A DNA stretch of 64,000 bases from positions 55,180,155 through 55,244,154 of the forward strand of contig JACMZG010000008.1 in the NCBI GenBank assembly GCA_018340805.1. Reading direction: 5' to 3'. The translations under genes were made by a program, and so were the position numbers. This DNA comes from Microvelia longipes. Taxonomy: Eukaryota > Arthropoda > Insecta > Hemiptera > Veliidae. The stretch's first letter is position 1, and each line of letters opens with the position of its first letter. Below, in pieces: positions 44,939 through 56,105 of the stretch. The notes beneath the pieces are model-generated. The model saw nothing but the letters and a program-made list of their open reading frames with translations. It did not search any database and was not told where the DNA came from.

Positions 44939-47900
44939 CTAGAAAATACGTGAGTAATAAAACATTAGTTGTAATGTAATGAAATTATATATTCACAGTT
45001 CATCAGAACTTTTCTTGACCTTATTGAATTTCCTACTTATCCTTACCACTATGGACTCACTTTGCCCAAAATACAAAAAAACCCCTTATTTATAATTTAG
45101 TACTTTGGTCATGCATTGCTCATCTTCAGGTAAGAAAAATAATTTTAATCCCAGCAGTCACCCATCCGCCTACTGTCCACACTTGATGCTCCTTAACAAA
45201 AGTGATCCCAGGTTTCTGATTTTTAGTGCAAACACAATACTTTTCTTATATACCTATAAAAAAGAAAAATTTGAAATATTAGACATTACATCTTGGAATT
45301 TAGTAAATAATCTCATAACCAGCCCAGTTAAGAACTAATATTACTGCGGCTAACTAGGGATTTGACAATATCCTGACTCCTGCAAGACCTATGACCCAGA
45401 TACATGGTAATGCTACTTCTAAAATCATAAAGGATGCCTTTGATTTACTTTGGCCTTAGCTATACTGGAGTTTATGTCAACATGATTATGTAGGCATGGT
45501 CATAGACTCTTTTTACTGTACCTCCTTTTGTCCATAGATACTTCAGCACTATTTTCTCACCCATTTCATCTCTCCTCATCTTCAATCGCTTGTTTCTATG
45601 ATTTAAAAATTATTAAAAACCTAATATCACTTTAGACATATTTTATAATTTTACTAAAAAATTATGAAAATACTCTATTACATTTCTTTAGTAAAAAGGT
45701 ACTTCCAAATCAGGGTATCACACTAAGCATGAAGTCAATACTATATTTTTACTTTAGTGTACTTCAAAGAGTATAGTAAATAAATCAATCAGTGGTATAC
45801 ATTAGTATACTGATTTGTCGGCAGAGTACTTATAGCTATTGGGCCCTTTTCATTTCCCTTTGGTTTTCAAACGTTAAAACAATCACAGTCGTTCTGCCAG
45901 AGGAGTTTGTATCAGTGGTGTACTGTTAGGAGTTAGTAAGTAAAATATTTTTAATTGTGGTATTTTAAATTAAATTCTGTTTTTTAACAGTTTGTGTTTT
46001 ACTTCTAAAATGCTTCCAGTGTAAAGATTTTTCAATCCCGTGTTTTTTTGTTAAAAATTTGCTTGAAACAGTCAGGAGCAGCAGATAGTTTTTTATCATT
46101 GGAAATGGCTTGAATTTATAATAAATTTGGTCCTTGGTTAACAGAAAATAATTGCTTTCTCTTATTCCAATTCTACAGTTTTTCAATGGCAAAATAATTT
46201 GAAGAAGAAGTACTTACTTGCTTTCCTTTTTCTTCAAGACATACCATCAAGCTTTTAGACATATCACATTTTCCATCTATATCATCTGAAATGTGCAAAT
46301 TATTTTTATACTACCATGAACTGGTTATTTGATCGTTTTTTTATGCGTTTTATTTATTATATACTTCTGTTATCATAGTTTTCTTTAATAATCATTTGTA
46401 AATATTTGTACAATGATTTCTTTTACGTACTATTTTTTGTTGGTTTATATCTTTGGGGCAATTATTATCACTGGCCCTTAAATCCACAATGCGTGATATA
46501 ATGGGGATTGGGCTCCTATTACTCTGAGCACATGCAAAAAGCATATTGAACCTCAAGAGAGACTCATATAGTAATTAGGATGTATTATAAGAAGTATTAA
46601 GATGAACAAAATTAAACTGTTCATATTGTTGGTTTATTCCTAAACACATATGTATGTAATTTGTATATAAAATGTATAAATTTTGTTTCACTTACCAGAT
46701 TCAATATTATCAAAACATTCATTGATTGAGTCTTGTATAAATTCTTTAAGTTCCCTTTCTTTTATATTTTGAGTCATTACATTCATTACTGCTCGTTTGT
46801 CTGGAGCATTATCATCATCTAACTAAAAAATACATGAACATATTACTGACTGATAACTTTATTTACCCATTAGGTACCTGTATGATTATTAATAAAATAT
46901 TATCAATGCTAGTGTATCTAGGTTTAATAGTTTTTGCTCTGCCATGAACTCTTTAGTTGGTTCTTCTGCAATCAATATTTTGGTGATCTTGTTTTTATTT
47001 TTCAAAGGACGTATATTTTTAAAGGCTTTTGGTTTCTTTAAGAGTGGATCTTGATGTGTAATAATGTGGTTGGTATTTCAATAATGTATGCCACCTAAAG
47101 TAAGACTAGAGTAAAATCTAGAATTACTAGACTAGGGATTCATATTGAGAATCGGGAGGAAAACGGAAAGAACTCTTCTTAAACAAGCTCTTGAACATTG
47201 ACCATTATCCAAGTTTCTTCATTATGTCAAATGTTTGTAACTTCCAGCTTCTCAACTGCATTATATAGACCTTCCTATCCTCTCTTCTTATCATTATAAA
47301 ACACCTACCTTAGATTAATATATTATATATCATTAATATAGTAATATTATTATTATTAATATATTATTATAATCTACCATAATAATGTTCTTCTACCAGT
47401 CTCTACTAAGACTATTCTATTAACACAGACTTTTGCACATTTTTTCTCTTTTGAAATGTCTTATCCAAGAAGATTAAACCACTAAATATGTTAAATGATA
47501 CATCCCTTCTTTTAATTGTGTGTTTTGTTTTTGATCAATCAAGTAATATGATAATTATTAATATAATAGATTATTTATTAGCATTATTAGATATTGTTTA
47601 AAAAAGCAGGAGTGGTTTTTGTTAAACTCTCCTTCCTCAACATTGCTATATATATTTGAATCCAATTTAGTCAGATACTGTGGAGTTAAAATGCTGAACC
47701 TGACATTATTTGTGCTGAACAACAAGAGTGTGTATGGTTATAGTTATATCGTGTTTTATTTACGTACCATTCTCTTTTGCCTTAAGATGCAATGGATGAG
47801 ACACTGGAACATAAATTATTTTTTAATTTATTTTTTCACAATTATTGACATTTATCTAAGTTTAAGGTTCAATGAAAAATCATTTGTTAATCACTTGGAA

Positions 47901-49424
47901 GTATTTTATTGTAGTAGTAGTGGTTTTGGCCTTTTAGTGTGGGTTGCTCTGTAGATAATGTTTCCCTTAAGATTAATAATTCTAATTTTAAATGTTGAGT
48001 GAGTTTTTCATTAAGATAGCTTCATCTTTTGGTTGTAATTACTTTTAAGACAGAATAAAGTACTATGGATTATTGAACACCATATTTTACCAAATTTGCA
48101 TGAGGAAATGACCCTTATAAAGTTATTTGGATGCCACATTTTTAATTGTATCCATCCAGTTATGTAAAAAGTAGCTTAAGCCTGATGGTGAAAAACATGA
48201 TAAATTTACTTGTGGGAATTGAAAGATTCACAATTTCGGGTTGCAATGTCCCAAACATGGCAACTAATAATCAAATTGGAGCATGATATAGACAGTTTTT
48301 GAAAATAACACTGTATTCTTTTATTATAATGTACTAAATATAGAAATTTGATACATATGAAACCAAATCATTATGCTTTTTATCCAGCTATTAAATTATC
48401 ACCAATTTTATAGTTTTTTGTTCAAAATTTTAGTTTCTCATTATTGAGTGGTTTCTGGTTAGCAATATAACTGAGTAAAACATCATCAGTGATGTGGGTA
48501 TCAAGTTTCATAAAATATAATGAAGGTCCCAAAACTAATCATTCTATTATCCAATTTAATTTTTTAAATAACTTAAAGTGGCAACAAAGCGCGATCAAAA
48601 TATTGGTGAATTTGAACTCACAGGAGTCTACTTTAGGGTAACTATCCTAAAGTAGAGTAGTTTTTGAAAGATTTGGAACTTATTTTTAAGGATCTTATGT
48701 TAAAGCATCTAAAATTGATCTTATGTGCTATAAAAAATTTACTTTAACTAATACGTACTGTATTAGTTAAAGTGAATTTATTTTTTAGAAAATCACTAAT
48801 GAGGTGGCTTATATGGTGGGAGGTGGACCTAGGAATGAGACCGAAATCCGTTTCAGAGGTCCCTTATCACAAATAATTTGTTTTTCTATGCTAACTTGTT
48901 ATATTGGAGACAAGACTTGTTATATTTGGACTTGTTGCTCTTTTTACTTTTTTCTATGTTATATTGGAGTATACCTTCATATTAATAATTTCAAAAATTG
49001 TGTCTTATCCTGAAAAATTTGAGACAAATCATTGAATTCCTGTAATTATTACCTGACCTATTATTTGGCATACATAGGTACTATTACCCATTTGTAATTA
49101 ATAATAAACTTACTGGTACAACAGAATTCATCATTTATAATACATTGTAAAAATTACCTGAATTCATCGATATTGCTATCAAATTGTCCAGGTTATCACA
49201 CAGTTTCAGAAATGATCTGTATAATAGTTCGCTCCTATTTAAATTTTGGTTCCCATAGAAAAACACAATTATGGTAAAATTGCCAGACGACTACCAAAAA
49301 ATAATTTGGTTTTTAAATCCCAGTGGTCGAATTAGTAGGGATAGGTATCAATTTTATTGGTAGAGCTTTTACGGAGCTGAGTAATCAGGGTTATGTATTT
49401 GAAATGTACCACTCTGTATGTATG

Positions 49425-49493
<69 letters not shown>

Positions 49494-52400
49494 CTGTGTG
49501 TGTGTGTATACACATTATAGGTACAAAAATCAACCGACAGGAATCCTTTTGAAAGCCAGGTTATCAATGAAAGCCAGTGATCAGTCGATCCGACCACACT
49601 AACCAACAAGTAGAAAAGCCCATGGAAAATTGCTGTAAAACTTAAAATATGGTCGGTAAACAATTTTTTAACAAATGTCATTTTGCAAGCTTTTAGGGCG
49701 TTAAACCGAAAAATCCGGTCCGGAACCAATTCAACTACTCAAAGTATACAAAGCCAGGGTTCCAAAGTTCGAATCTTGGTACTGGTAATAATTTAATATC
49801 ATTATATTTACAGTACGTAAATTTATAACTTCAAAATAATTTTGGCGCGATGGTTTGCATGCCGAGCAAATTTTCTTTGAAATTCGTCCTTCCTTGCTCA
49901 TCAATCCATTTCTTACTTAAGTTATCGATGTATGCTTTATAATCTGACCAGTACCGTCACAACTTGTTACATAATTTTTTTCCGAATTTTTCAAAAAAAA
50001 TGTGCCAAAAGTTAGCTTTAACTAAACTTCAAATGAGTGCGACAATGCCGTGTCGTCCATTCTATAGGATAAATAAGCAATAGAATGGAACTTAAGCAAG
50101 AAATGGATTAATGAGGAAAAAGCTCGCATTGCGGACAACCGCGCCAGAATGTTTATTTTTCTGATGTTCTGTCATATATGACAGCATTCATTAACATTTC
50201 CAGGCAGATATTTGCAAGGTTGTTCACTTCTCAGTAAAAAGATTTTATTAAAGATCAAGAATCTTATAAACTATAATATTTGTTAGAAGATAAATCCTTT
50301 TATAGAAAAAAAGTATATCCATTTTTAAAAGCAGAAAGTTATCTGTGTTCTCGAAGTTTTCATTTTGCTGAACAGTTGTTTTTATTACAACTGATTTTAT
50401 TCTAAACGGATGTAACAGCTTAGTTAAAGTGTATGTAAATCTTAATTTAGTTTTAATTCCTTCGAAATAAAAATGATTAGTCACGATTTTAAAACAGATA
50501 GTTTAACACGCGACGTTGCCGGTCAAATATGCACAACAATTTGATTTTATATTTTTAATTGAAATATACGTGTGAAATTATATTTATTTAATATATAGCT
50601 TTATAGAGTGACATAATGACGATTTTTTAAACGAAAATTTGCTAAAAGGCCCTCACCAAGCTTTCAACTTTATCTCGAAGACACTACACTACATGCAAGT
50701 CACGATATTATTGCACACTCAACCTTCATGTGTAATTAAGGTAATTTAAGATTTTATATTGTTTTTTACTTTTCCTCACTTACACCGTAGGTATATAGAA
50801 AAAGTATTGTGTTAGCGAAAAAAAACCCGAAACCGGGATGAAACCGGAATTATCCGTTTCAGGTGTTTTAAAGGCCTCCTAAATGGTTTTCACAAAGTTG
50901 TCTGTCTGTATGTGTGTGTGTCTGTTATCATTATAGCTCCTAAAAGTAATTATGCTAGAGAGTTGAAACTTCGTACAAAAGTAGTCTACTGCTGTAGTTG
51001 TGCTATTTGGAAAATAATGTTTTTATGACGTCATTAACCCGCAATAATAACTCAGCGAAAATTTCGAAAAATCATAAAACGCTGAAAATGATGCGATCGG
51101 ATTGAGATTTGGCACGCATGCGGCTATGAATAAGAACGTAGCCGCATTAGTTCATTTTTTATCGAATAACTTGTGTACGTTTTTTAAAAAATTGTATAAA
51201 ATCAGAAAATGAGTTTAAATTTGGTATAAGTGTGTAAATTTACTTAATAAATAAGTACACTACAATACAATAAGTATATCCATGATTTTTGTCGGATCAT
51301 AAAAATAAGCAGTATCGAGCGTGGTCAGTGCCTGGATGGGTGACCCCTGGGAATGAAACAGATGCTTTTACTATCTGAGGACGAGCGATGCGAGTCCGTA
51401 GACATATTGCGGTATACATTTGGCGAATTAAACATTCTGAGGAGGAGCGAAGCAAGTACGAAGCTGGGAGGATGAGTGAACCTAGTCCGAAGCAGGGAGG
51501 ATGACCGTAGCGAATCCGATGTGATGAGGAAAAGTTCCGAGGACATACCGTACCCGTTTTTTATTGTTTATAGATATTTATCTATAAATTCCAAATTTTT
51601 ATAAACAGGCTGTTTATAAGTGTTTATAAAAATTCTTGGTTTTACTATCTTAAAGGTAATTTGATAGATGTGTATGTGTATGTATATTATACTTCTATAT
51701 TTCAATACTAAGTATTATATATGAGATCAGAGGCTTGTTGAATACAATTTTTTCATCTCAAAAGATGTTACAAAACATGCCTCAGTACAGGTGGCCATGA
51801 TTAACTTACTTGTTTTATGAGCTTCATTATTATGAACTTTTTGGTTTGTTAACTTACTGAATTTAAATTACGGCAGGTATACTTACCGGTTGTACTTGGC
51901 TAAGTGCGGACTTTCCCATAGTAGTGTTCCTGTTGCCTTTTCCTGGTTGATAGTTACTACTAGACCATCGGTTATCGTAGCCTCCATTTTGACCGTATCC
52001 ACCTGTATTCCCGAACGATCCTCCATTGTTGTTTCCATAGGGATCATAGCCACCTCGGTTGCCGCCTCTGTTACCGTACTGCATTCCATTTTGTCCACCT
52101 TGCATGCCTTGGCCTCTCTGTCTATCGTCGTTCCACCTGTTGTCTTGCTGATACTGAGCTGATCTTATGTATCGACCGCTTTTAAAATTACCATTGTTTT
52201 CATCGTAATCTCCACCTCTGTTGTAATTAAAATTTCTTCCTCTGTTCATATAATTAGTGCTATAACTGTCTCTGTTAAATCCATAGCCGCCCCCTGGGCC
52301 TCCGTATCCGCCTGATTGAGCTCCACCGTACCCTCTCATATCCATCTGTGGATTTCGTTCGTTACTCATTCCATCATCCATATTTCCGTATCCAGTGTTG

Positions 52401-52650
52401 CCGTATCCTCTCCCCCCTCCATAACCTCTTCCTCCGCCGTACTGAGGAGATCTTCTAAACCTAGAACTAATCTTACTTCCGCCGCTATCACCTTTGTTGT
52501 CATTCTTATTCCCTTTGTCTTTATTGTCTTTATTTTTGTCCTTATTCTTATCATCCGGTTCTTCTCCGTAGTCATCATCGTAATCATCATCCTCTTCATC
52601 GCTGTCTTTTCCACCAAACCTTCCTAAAAATAACACAAACAAAAAATAAA

Positions 52651-52696
<46 letters not shown>

Positions 52697-55247
52697 TATA
52701 TATAATCAGGAGCTTAAGCGTAATTAATCCCATAAATCAACCAACCACTCATGAAGCCATCACTCCTTTCATGGCTTCCTATTCTGTTTAAAGTTTGCTG
52801 ATGGACTTTTTTTATGGTGAATGGAATTAAAACGTTAAAAAGTTAAGCATGCTTGTATTTATAAAATTGACCCTTTTATCACTACTAGTTTGTCTTTTTC
52901 AAAACAAGGGGGTGTGACGTCACTGTGGGTGTGGAGCACCTTGACTGAGAACACGAAGGGTAACCGTGCATTAAGACTTCAGCTTTGAATAGGAGCTCTC
53001 GTCAAGTTACCAGTTCTCCTCAGTCTACTACCTCTTACATAATTCTAAGTGTCTAATACGCCTAGAGAATCTTTAACTTGAACTTATTGGGTAGCTTTTT
53101 TCTTCTTCTTCTTGCAAAATAGTCGTAGGGTAGCAGAAAAAAACATGTAGACAAAAAAAAACGGTTTGACCAAAAAAAAACATGTCTTACGGGTTATGTA
53201 ATACTTTCGTAAACATGCGTAAACCATTACACCAATGGTTTTTTTTACCGGAGCATTTTGAGCCATATTGTGATTTGGTGTAATTTTTTTTTTTTTTTGT
53301 TCAGAATGACCGAAATAATTGAATTGGATTTCTTGTTATTTTTATAGTCACATATTTTTATAGTCACGTATTTTTATTGTCACATACAATTTGTTCCTTT
53401 TGTTGTAATCTGCCTGCCAATGAATGTTTGGCTCAGTGGGGGTGTATATACTAAAAATCTTGTCGTAAAAATCGGTATACTGTTTTTAAGAAAAATTAGG
53501 GAAAATCTGATAAAATTGGAGTTTTAAGTAACTTCAAAAACTTTGTATAATTTGATCTCTTAATATCGGCATACTTAAATGTAAGCATTTTTTATAATTT
53601 TAACTTAAAACTTCGAAACACACATATAAAATTAATCACTACTCAATGATAAAGAACTTAAATCTAAAAAACTAAAATCGCCACAGGTTTATTCCTAACG
53701 ACAAGGAGAGTGCAGTGATGTTAGTTATACGTGTGATGTAAGGAATTTATTGTGGTGTTGTGAGTATGGTGGGGGTTGGCTATGCCTACAGTTTTTTCAC
53801 AACCTTTGAGGAAGGGTTAATAGGTTCCTTCCCTATTATGAAAGTTCCTTGGTTTGCCCCTGCCTATTTTGAAAAATCGGGCACAATGAACCCACATAGG
53901 AGGTCTAAGTGCCTCTTAGACCTTGGTGATCTATATCTCGGTGGAGATTATCTATTTAATTATTAGGTAATTATTAGGAATTAGGTAAAAATACCTTTCT
54001 TAAAACTCAGAGTTTTAAGAAAAAAGTGGTGTCAGAGTGTATATGTGTATAGCGTAAATGGAATCCATTTACGCTAAATAGCGTAAATAGATGTGCTAAG
54101 GAGTTCTGAGCAAATGAAAAAAGTGTTTATTTTGTGTATTATTAAATTCTCTCGTATTACGTAAACTTATTTTGGTCCCCGGTTAAATTTTTAGACAGTG
54201 AGACAGTAGACAGTTGCATACTCTTATTTTAAATTAAATAAACTCTGTTTTATTATAGCTTACCTCGTTCTTGGTTAATTTTACGTATTTTACGATTCTA
54301 TAATAGTGATTTTATAAAATTGACTAACCATTATTTGTTTTCTTATTTTTTCCTCTATTGCCTCTGCTGTTGTTTTTGTTATTCCATGCCTGTTTATTTT
54401 GTTCTTGTCAGTTGGTGAAATGGAGGATCTTAGGCATATCCGTACCATGTCTTCAAACTCTTCTACACTTCGTGAATCGTTATCAACGCGACATCTTAGA
54501 CCCTAGAATGAATAATTTTAATACTGCTATTTCTGGGTGTGTATTACTGATACACATGCACAGAGGGACCAAATATGCTCTTTGACAAAAAAAGATATGC
54601 TTATAAAAACAGATACTTATAAGCTAAACTTAAGTCTAATAAAGACGACACTTCTCTAATTTTAATTCATAATTTAAAACCTTCTTACATACAGGCATAT
54701 ATCTAATAGTAACTTATATAATAGAACTTATAAAATGCAAACCAAATGAAACATTGTGCAAAAAACCGACAACGTTTTATTAATTATAACCTGGAAATGG
54801 AGCTTAATTAAATATTAAAGGATTAAAGTTAAAACAGTTGTTTGAATCTTTCATTAAAAACTTTTGTGTCGGGTTAGTAATTCACATTATTCTCTTTTTT
54901 CCCGCTAAACAACTTAACGTACAAATGGAAAATTTATGACAATGTAAGTATAACATATACTTGGCGATCATATCAGGTTAACTAGTTACTAAAGAAATTT
55001 TCACGCTTAGACCGATGGCCAAAGTAGTACCCATAGAGTACCATGGTGTACTCGAGTACCATAGTACATATACCATGGTTTTCATTTAGTTAGTCGGTAG
55101 GGTACCTACCGACTTACCAAACCTAGTAACCGGGTATGCTTGCCAAAATACGTCCGCATAATTAATCAAATCCTATATTACCAATGCGAGAGCTAAAACT
55201 GTAGATAATATTAATATCCAAGATAAAGTATACTTTGTATTAGCCAT
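44825..55247 (-). CDS. Obp59a: Obp59a-like odorant-binding protein with huge low-complexity insertion
   Basis: Secreted helical carrier protein. Six exons, 5' to 3': 55247-55182 (signal peptide), 54502-54329 (LRCRVDND...RICLRSS), 52623 to about 51746 (insertion, then C-TEA-C), 46822-46696, 46285-46218, 44938-44825. The core has C-x3-C, a Cys in SINECF, and KC-x8-C, the classical OBP spacing for C2-C3 and C4-C6. The extra N-terminal pair (LRC, RIC) and C-terminal NCEDW are the known marks of the Obp59a lineage, which in Drosophila is about 200 aa; this model is about 470 aa, almost all the excess in the insertion. Most junction phases match, but one-base frame breaks occur in exon 2 near 54402-54415 and at 51865-51890 in exon 3, and the exon 3 donor is uncertain. 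The terminal exons are duplicated at 24142-25611. Assignment by motif, not by search. Confidence 0.8.
46218..46285 (-). CDS. Obp59a: OBP exon 5
   Basis: 68 nt, acceptor gcacatttcag, donor caa|gtaagt. Encodes DIDGKCDMSKSLMVCLEEKG: C5-x8-C6. Confidence 0.9.
46696..46822 (-). CDS. Obp59a: OBP exon 4
   Basis: 127 nt, acceptor tattttttag, donor g|gtaagt, phase 0 in and phase 1 out. Encodes LDDDNAPDKRAVMNVMTQNI, then KERELKEFIQDSINECFDNI: the helix 4-5 region with C4. First exon of the gene that lies beyond the duplicated segment. Confidence 0.88.
46889..47070 (-). other. Unassigned coding-like fragment
   Basis: About 55 open codons on the minus strand, HQDPLLKKPKAFKNIRPLKN then KNKITKILIAEEPTKEFMAE and QKLLNLDTL, ending in TAA at 46889. 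Lys-rich with balanced composition, better than expected from AT-rich noise. No ATG or splice evidence. Possibly a transposon or retrogene remnant; not recognised. Confidence 0.25.
48180..48270 (+). mobile_element. Relic of a retroelement gag zinc knuckle
   Basis: Plus-strand reading KHDKFTCGN, a stop, then KIHNFGLQCPKHGN, with spacing like the C-x2-C-x-H-x-C knuckle of the gypsy gag at 18305-19480 (CSKCGYEHGIRQCPAYGK). Interrupted by stops; very short. Confidence 0.35.
49427..49490. repeat. (AT)n microsatellite
   Basis: About 60 bp of AT repeat followed by (TG)n. The frames spanning it on both strands are artefacts. Confidence 0.9.
49839..50150. mobile_element. MITE with ggcgcg terminal inverted repeats
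   Basis: Left end attttggcgcgatggtttgc and right end (reverse complement) attctggcgcggttgtccgc. The inverted similarity runs about 80 bp inward to aatccatttcttacttaag against cttaagcaagaaatggatt. About 310 bp, no coding capacity. A related end occurs at 61915-62010. Superfamily not determined. Confidence 0.75.
50765..51555. repeat. Dispersed repeat (unclassified), longest copy
   Basis: Shares tttacttttcctca, ccgtaggtatata, ccggaattat, aaggcctcct and caaagttgtctgtctgtatg with 6155-6430. The distal part has four phased copies of a gcgaagc/gcgaatc-(g)agtccga motif (gaggaggagcgaagcaagta, gggaggatgagtg, gaccgtagcgaatccgatg). No coding capacity seen. Confidence 0.6.
51746..52623 (-). CDS. Obp59a: OBP exon 3: low-complexity insertion and C2-x3-C3
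   Basis: Acceptor gttatttttag, phase 1. In order: a strongly acidic block (KDSDEEDDDYDDDYGEEPDD), a Lys/Asn/Asp block (KNKDKNKDNKDKGNKNDNK), the basic site RFRR, then about 180 residues rich in Gly, Tyr, Asn and Arg (GYGGGRGYGN-type repeats) without any Cys. The frame then shifts by one base in 51865-51890; alternatively there is an 82-nt intron from gtaagt at 51886. It resumes as MATCTEACFVTSFEMKK, supplying C2 and C3 (51787-51789 and 51775-51777). The donor near 51745 (tt|gtat) is weak and off phase by one base, so the 3' edge is approximate. Confidence 0.7.
52654..52704. repeat. (AT)n microsatellite
   Basis: About 50 bp of AT dinucleotide in OBP intron 2, close to the exon 3 acceptor. Confidence 0.9.
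52705..54328. other. OBP intron 2, no further exon seen
   Basis: Mixed sequence with a T run at 53284 and short hairpins near 54003-54076. The plus-strand frame at 53760-53966 has no recognisable domain. Confidence 0.5.
54050..54076. repeat. Perfect 13-bp-arm palindrome
   Basis: tagcgtaaatgga, one A, tccatttacgcta. A further half copy (tagcgtaaata) follows immediately. Confidence 0.9.
54329..54502 (-). CDS. Obp59a: OBP exon 2: first Cys pair, start of insertion
   Basis: Acceptor tcattctag. The first half reads GLRCRVDNDSRSVEEFEDMV then RICLRSSISPT. The second half is coding in the +1-shifted frame (NNKNNSRGNRGKNKKTNNG), ending in phase 1 as the next exon requires. A single missing or extra base near 54402-54415 reconciles the two. 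The donor is g|gttagt. Confidence 0.7.
55182..55247 (-). CDS. Obp59a: OBP exon 1: signal peptide
   Basis: 22 codons, starting MANTKYTLSWILIL and ending TVLALAL: a typical signal peptide with a hydrophobic core and small residues. The donor ttg|gtaata is in phase 0, which fits the phase-0 acceptor at 54502; the mature protein would start near GLRCR. Confidence 0.75.
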
Positions 55248-55297
55248 AATATCCTCCCTGCATAGTCCAAACTAACCAGCTATTCAACTTAACTCGG

Positions 55298-55305
55298 CTT
55301 ATATC
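55298..55305 (-). promoter_or_regulatory. Possible TATA element of the OBP gene
   Basis: gatataag on the minus strand, about 50 bp upstream of the ATG at 55247. An initiator-like ttagttt follows about 25-30 bp downstream. AT-rich context makes chance matches likely. Confidence 0.3.
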
Positions 55306-56105
55306 ACTTCTCTGTTACACCTAGTGACATTTTGATGGGCTATCGTGTTAGCTGTGATGACCTTTTCCTTTCTTCTACAGAATAATTCATGATTAGGGGA
55401 AATATGCTCTAATCCATACAACTGTATCAATTTACTTGTCATATCTTATCCTGGTTAAATTACTTCCATAAGTCGGTCAACCATTGATGTCAAATGCTTT
55501 ATTTCCTCTGGCGCAACCCTCTTTATTACATGAGAAATTGCTTAGTTTTTTATGGATGTTTTAATAGTAGTATTTATTAGTATTTTAATGTCTTATTTTG
55601 ATCCTACGCTTTATTTATTGCAAATATACCGGGTGGAACATTCCAAATGCACAATGCTATAAAAATTGGAGGAAAACATTGTTCTAGACTTCCCAGTAAA
55701 CTCTTGCAATTTTTTGTTAATTTTTTTAATAGGTAGAAATCACTCCTATTGCTTTTTAAAGTTTTTATGTAGTTTTTTATTGTTAAATGACCTCTATATG
55801 TTATGTATCTTCTGAAAGGTCTTGCCTAGTAGGTATAAGGAATGTGACATAAGTATGTTTGTTTTTATAACATTCTAACCCAGTTATTTGTTTAGATGTT
55901 TAATAATGAATATTTCTTAAGGCACGAGTATCTCGAGATTTTAATATATTTGAAAGTGGGCAAAATATATTTTTATAGCTTCTTCCACTTCCACAAAATG
56001 TTATACGAGAAACTTTTTCACCAAGAGGCCGAGAGCAACTTATTTGACATCTCGCATGGGGTTTCGCATGCATTTTTAAAAGTATTTTGTGAAAAAACTC
56101 TTTAC

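Larger units (their letters stand above)
26784..46458. repeat. Second copy of about 5973-25783 (likely false duplication)
   Basis: 19.7 kb collinear with the left contig, including every transposon, both target duplications, the DERA exons and the OBP exons. It ends on the same G (46458 equals 25783), after which new sequence follows. Differences are mainly one-base homopolymer indels plus altered repeat-unit counts. Both breakpoints coincide with the gap edges. Confidence 0.9.
46823..51745. other. Large OBP intron 3
   Basis: Holds a small unassigned coding-like fragment (46889-47070), a gag-knuckle remnant (48180-48270), short hairpins near 48640 and 48757, an AT microsatellite, a MITE (49839-50150) and a dispersed repeat (50765-51555). 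The plus-strand frame 47619-47954 is compositionally AT-driven and not supported as a gene. Confidence 0.6.

Noticed and set aside
47619..47954. 111-residue plus-strand frame, hydrophobic
   Set aside because: Aromatic/Ile/Leu-rich translation typical of AT-rich DNA; lies in an OBP intron with no splice or start context.
49323..49790. Possible tRNA or tRNA-derived SINE (agttcgaatct resembles a B box near 49770)
   Set aside because: No matching A box at the right distance and no cloverleaf could be formed; kept only as an AT-rich intronic region.
51865..51886. A 30-nt intron (gtaagt...attcag) between the Gly-rich part and C-x3-C
   Set aside because: Too short for the spliceosome; a one-base error or an 82-nt intron ending at a later AG explains the frame better.
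51883..52627. Other-frame reading frames opposite and beside the Gly-rich OBP exon
   Set aside because: Shadows of a repetitive, GC-richer coding exon; the minus-strand frame with Gly/Tyr repeats has the splice signals.
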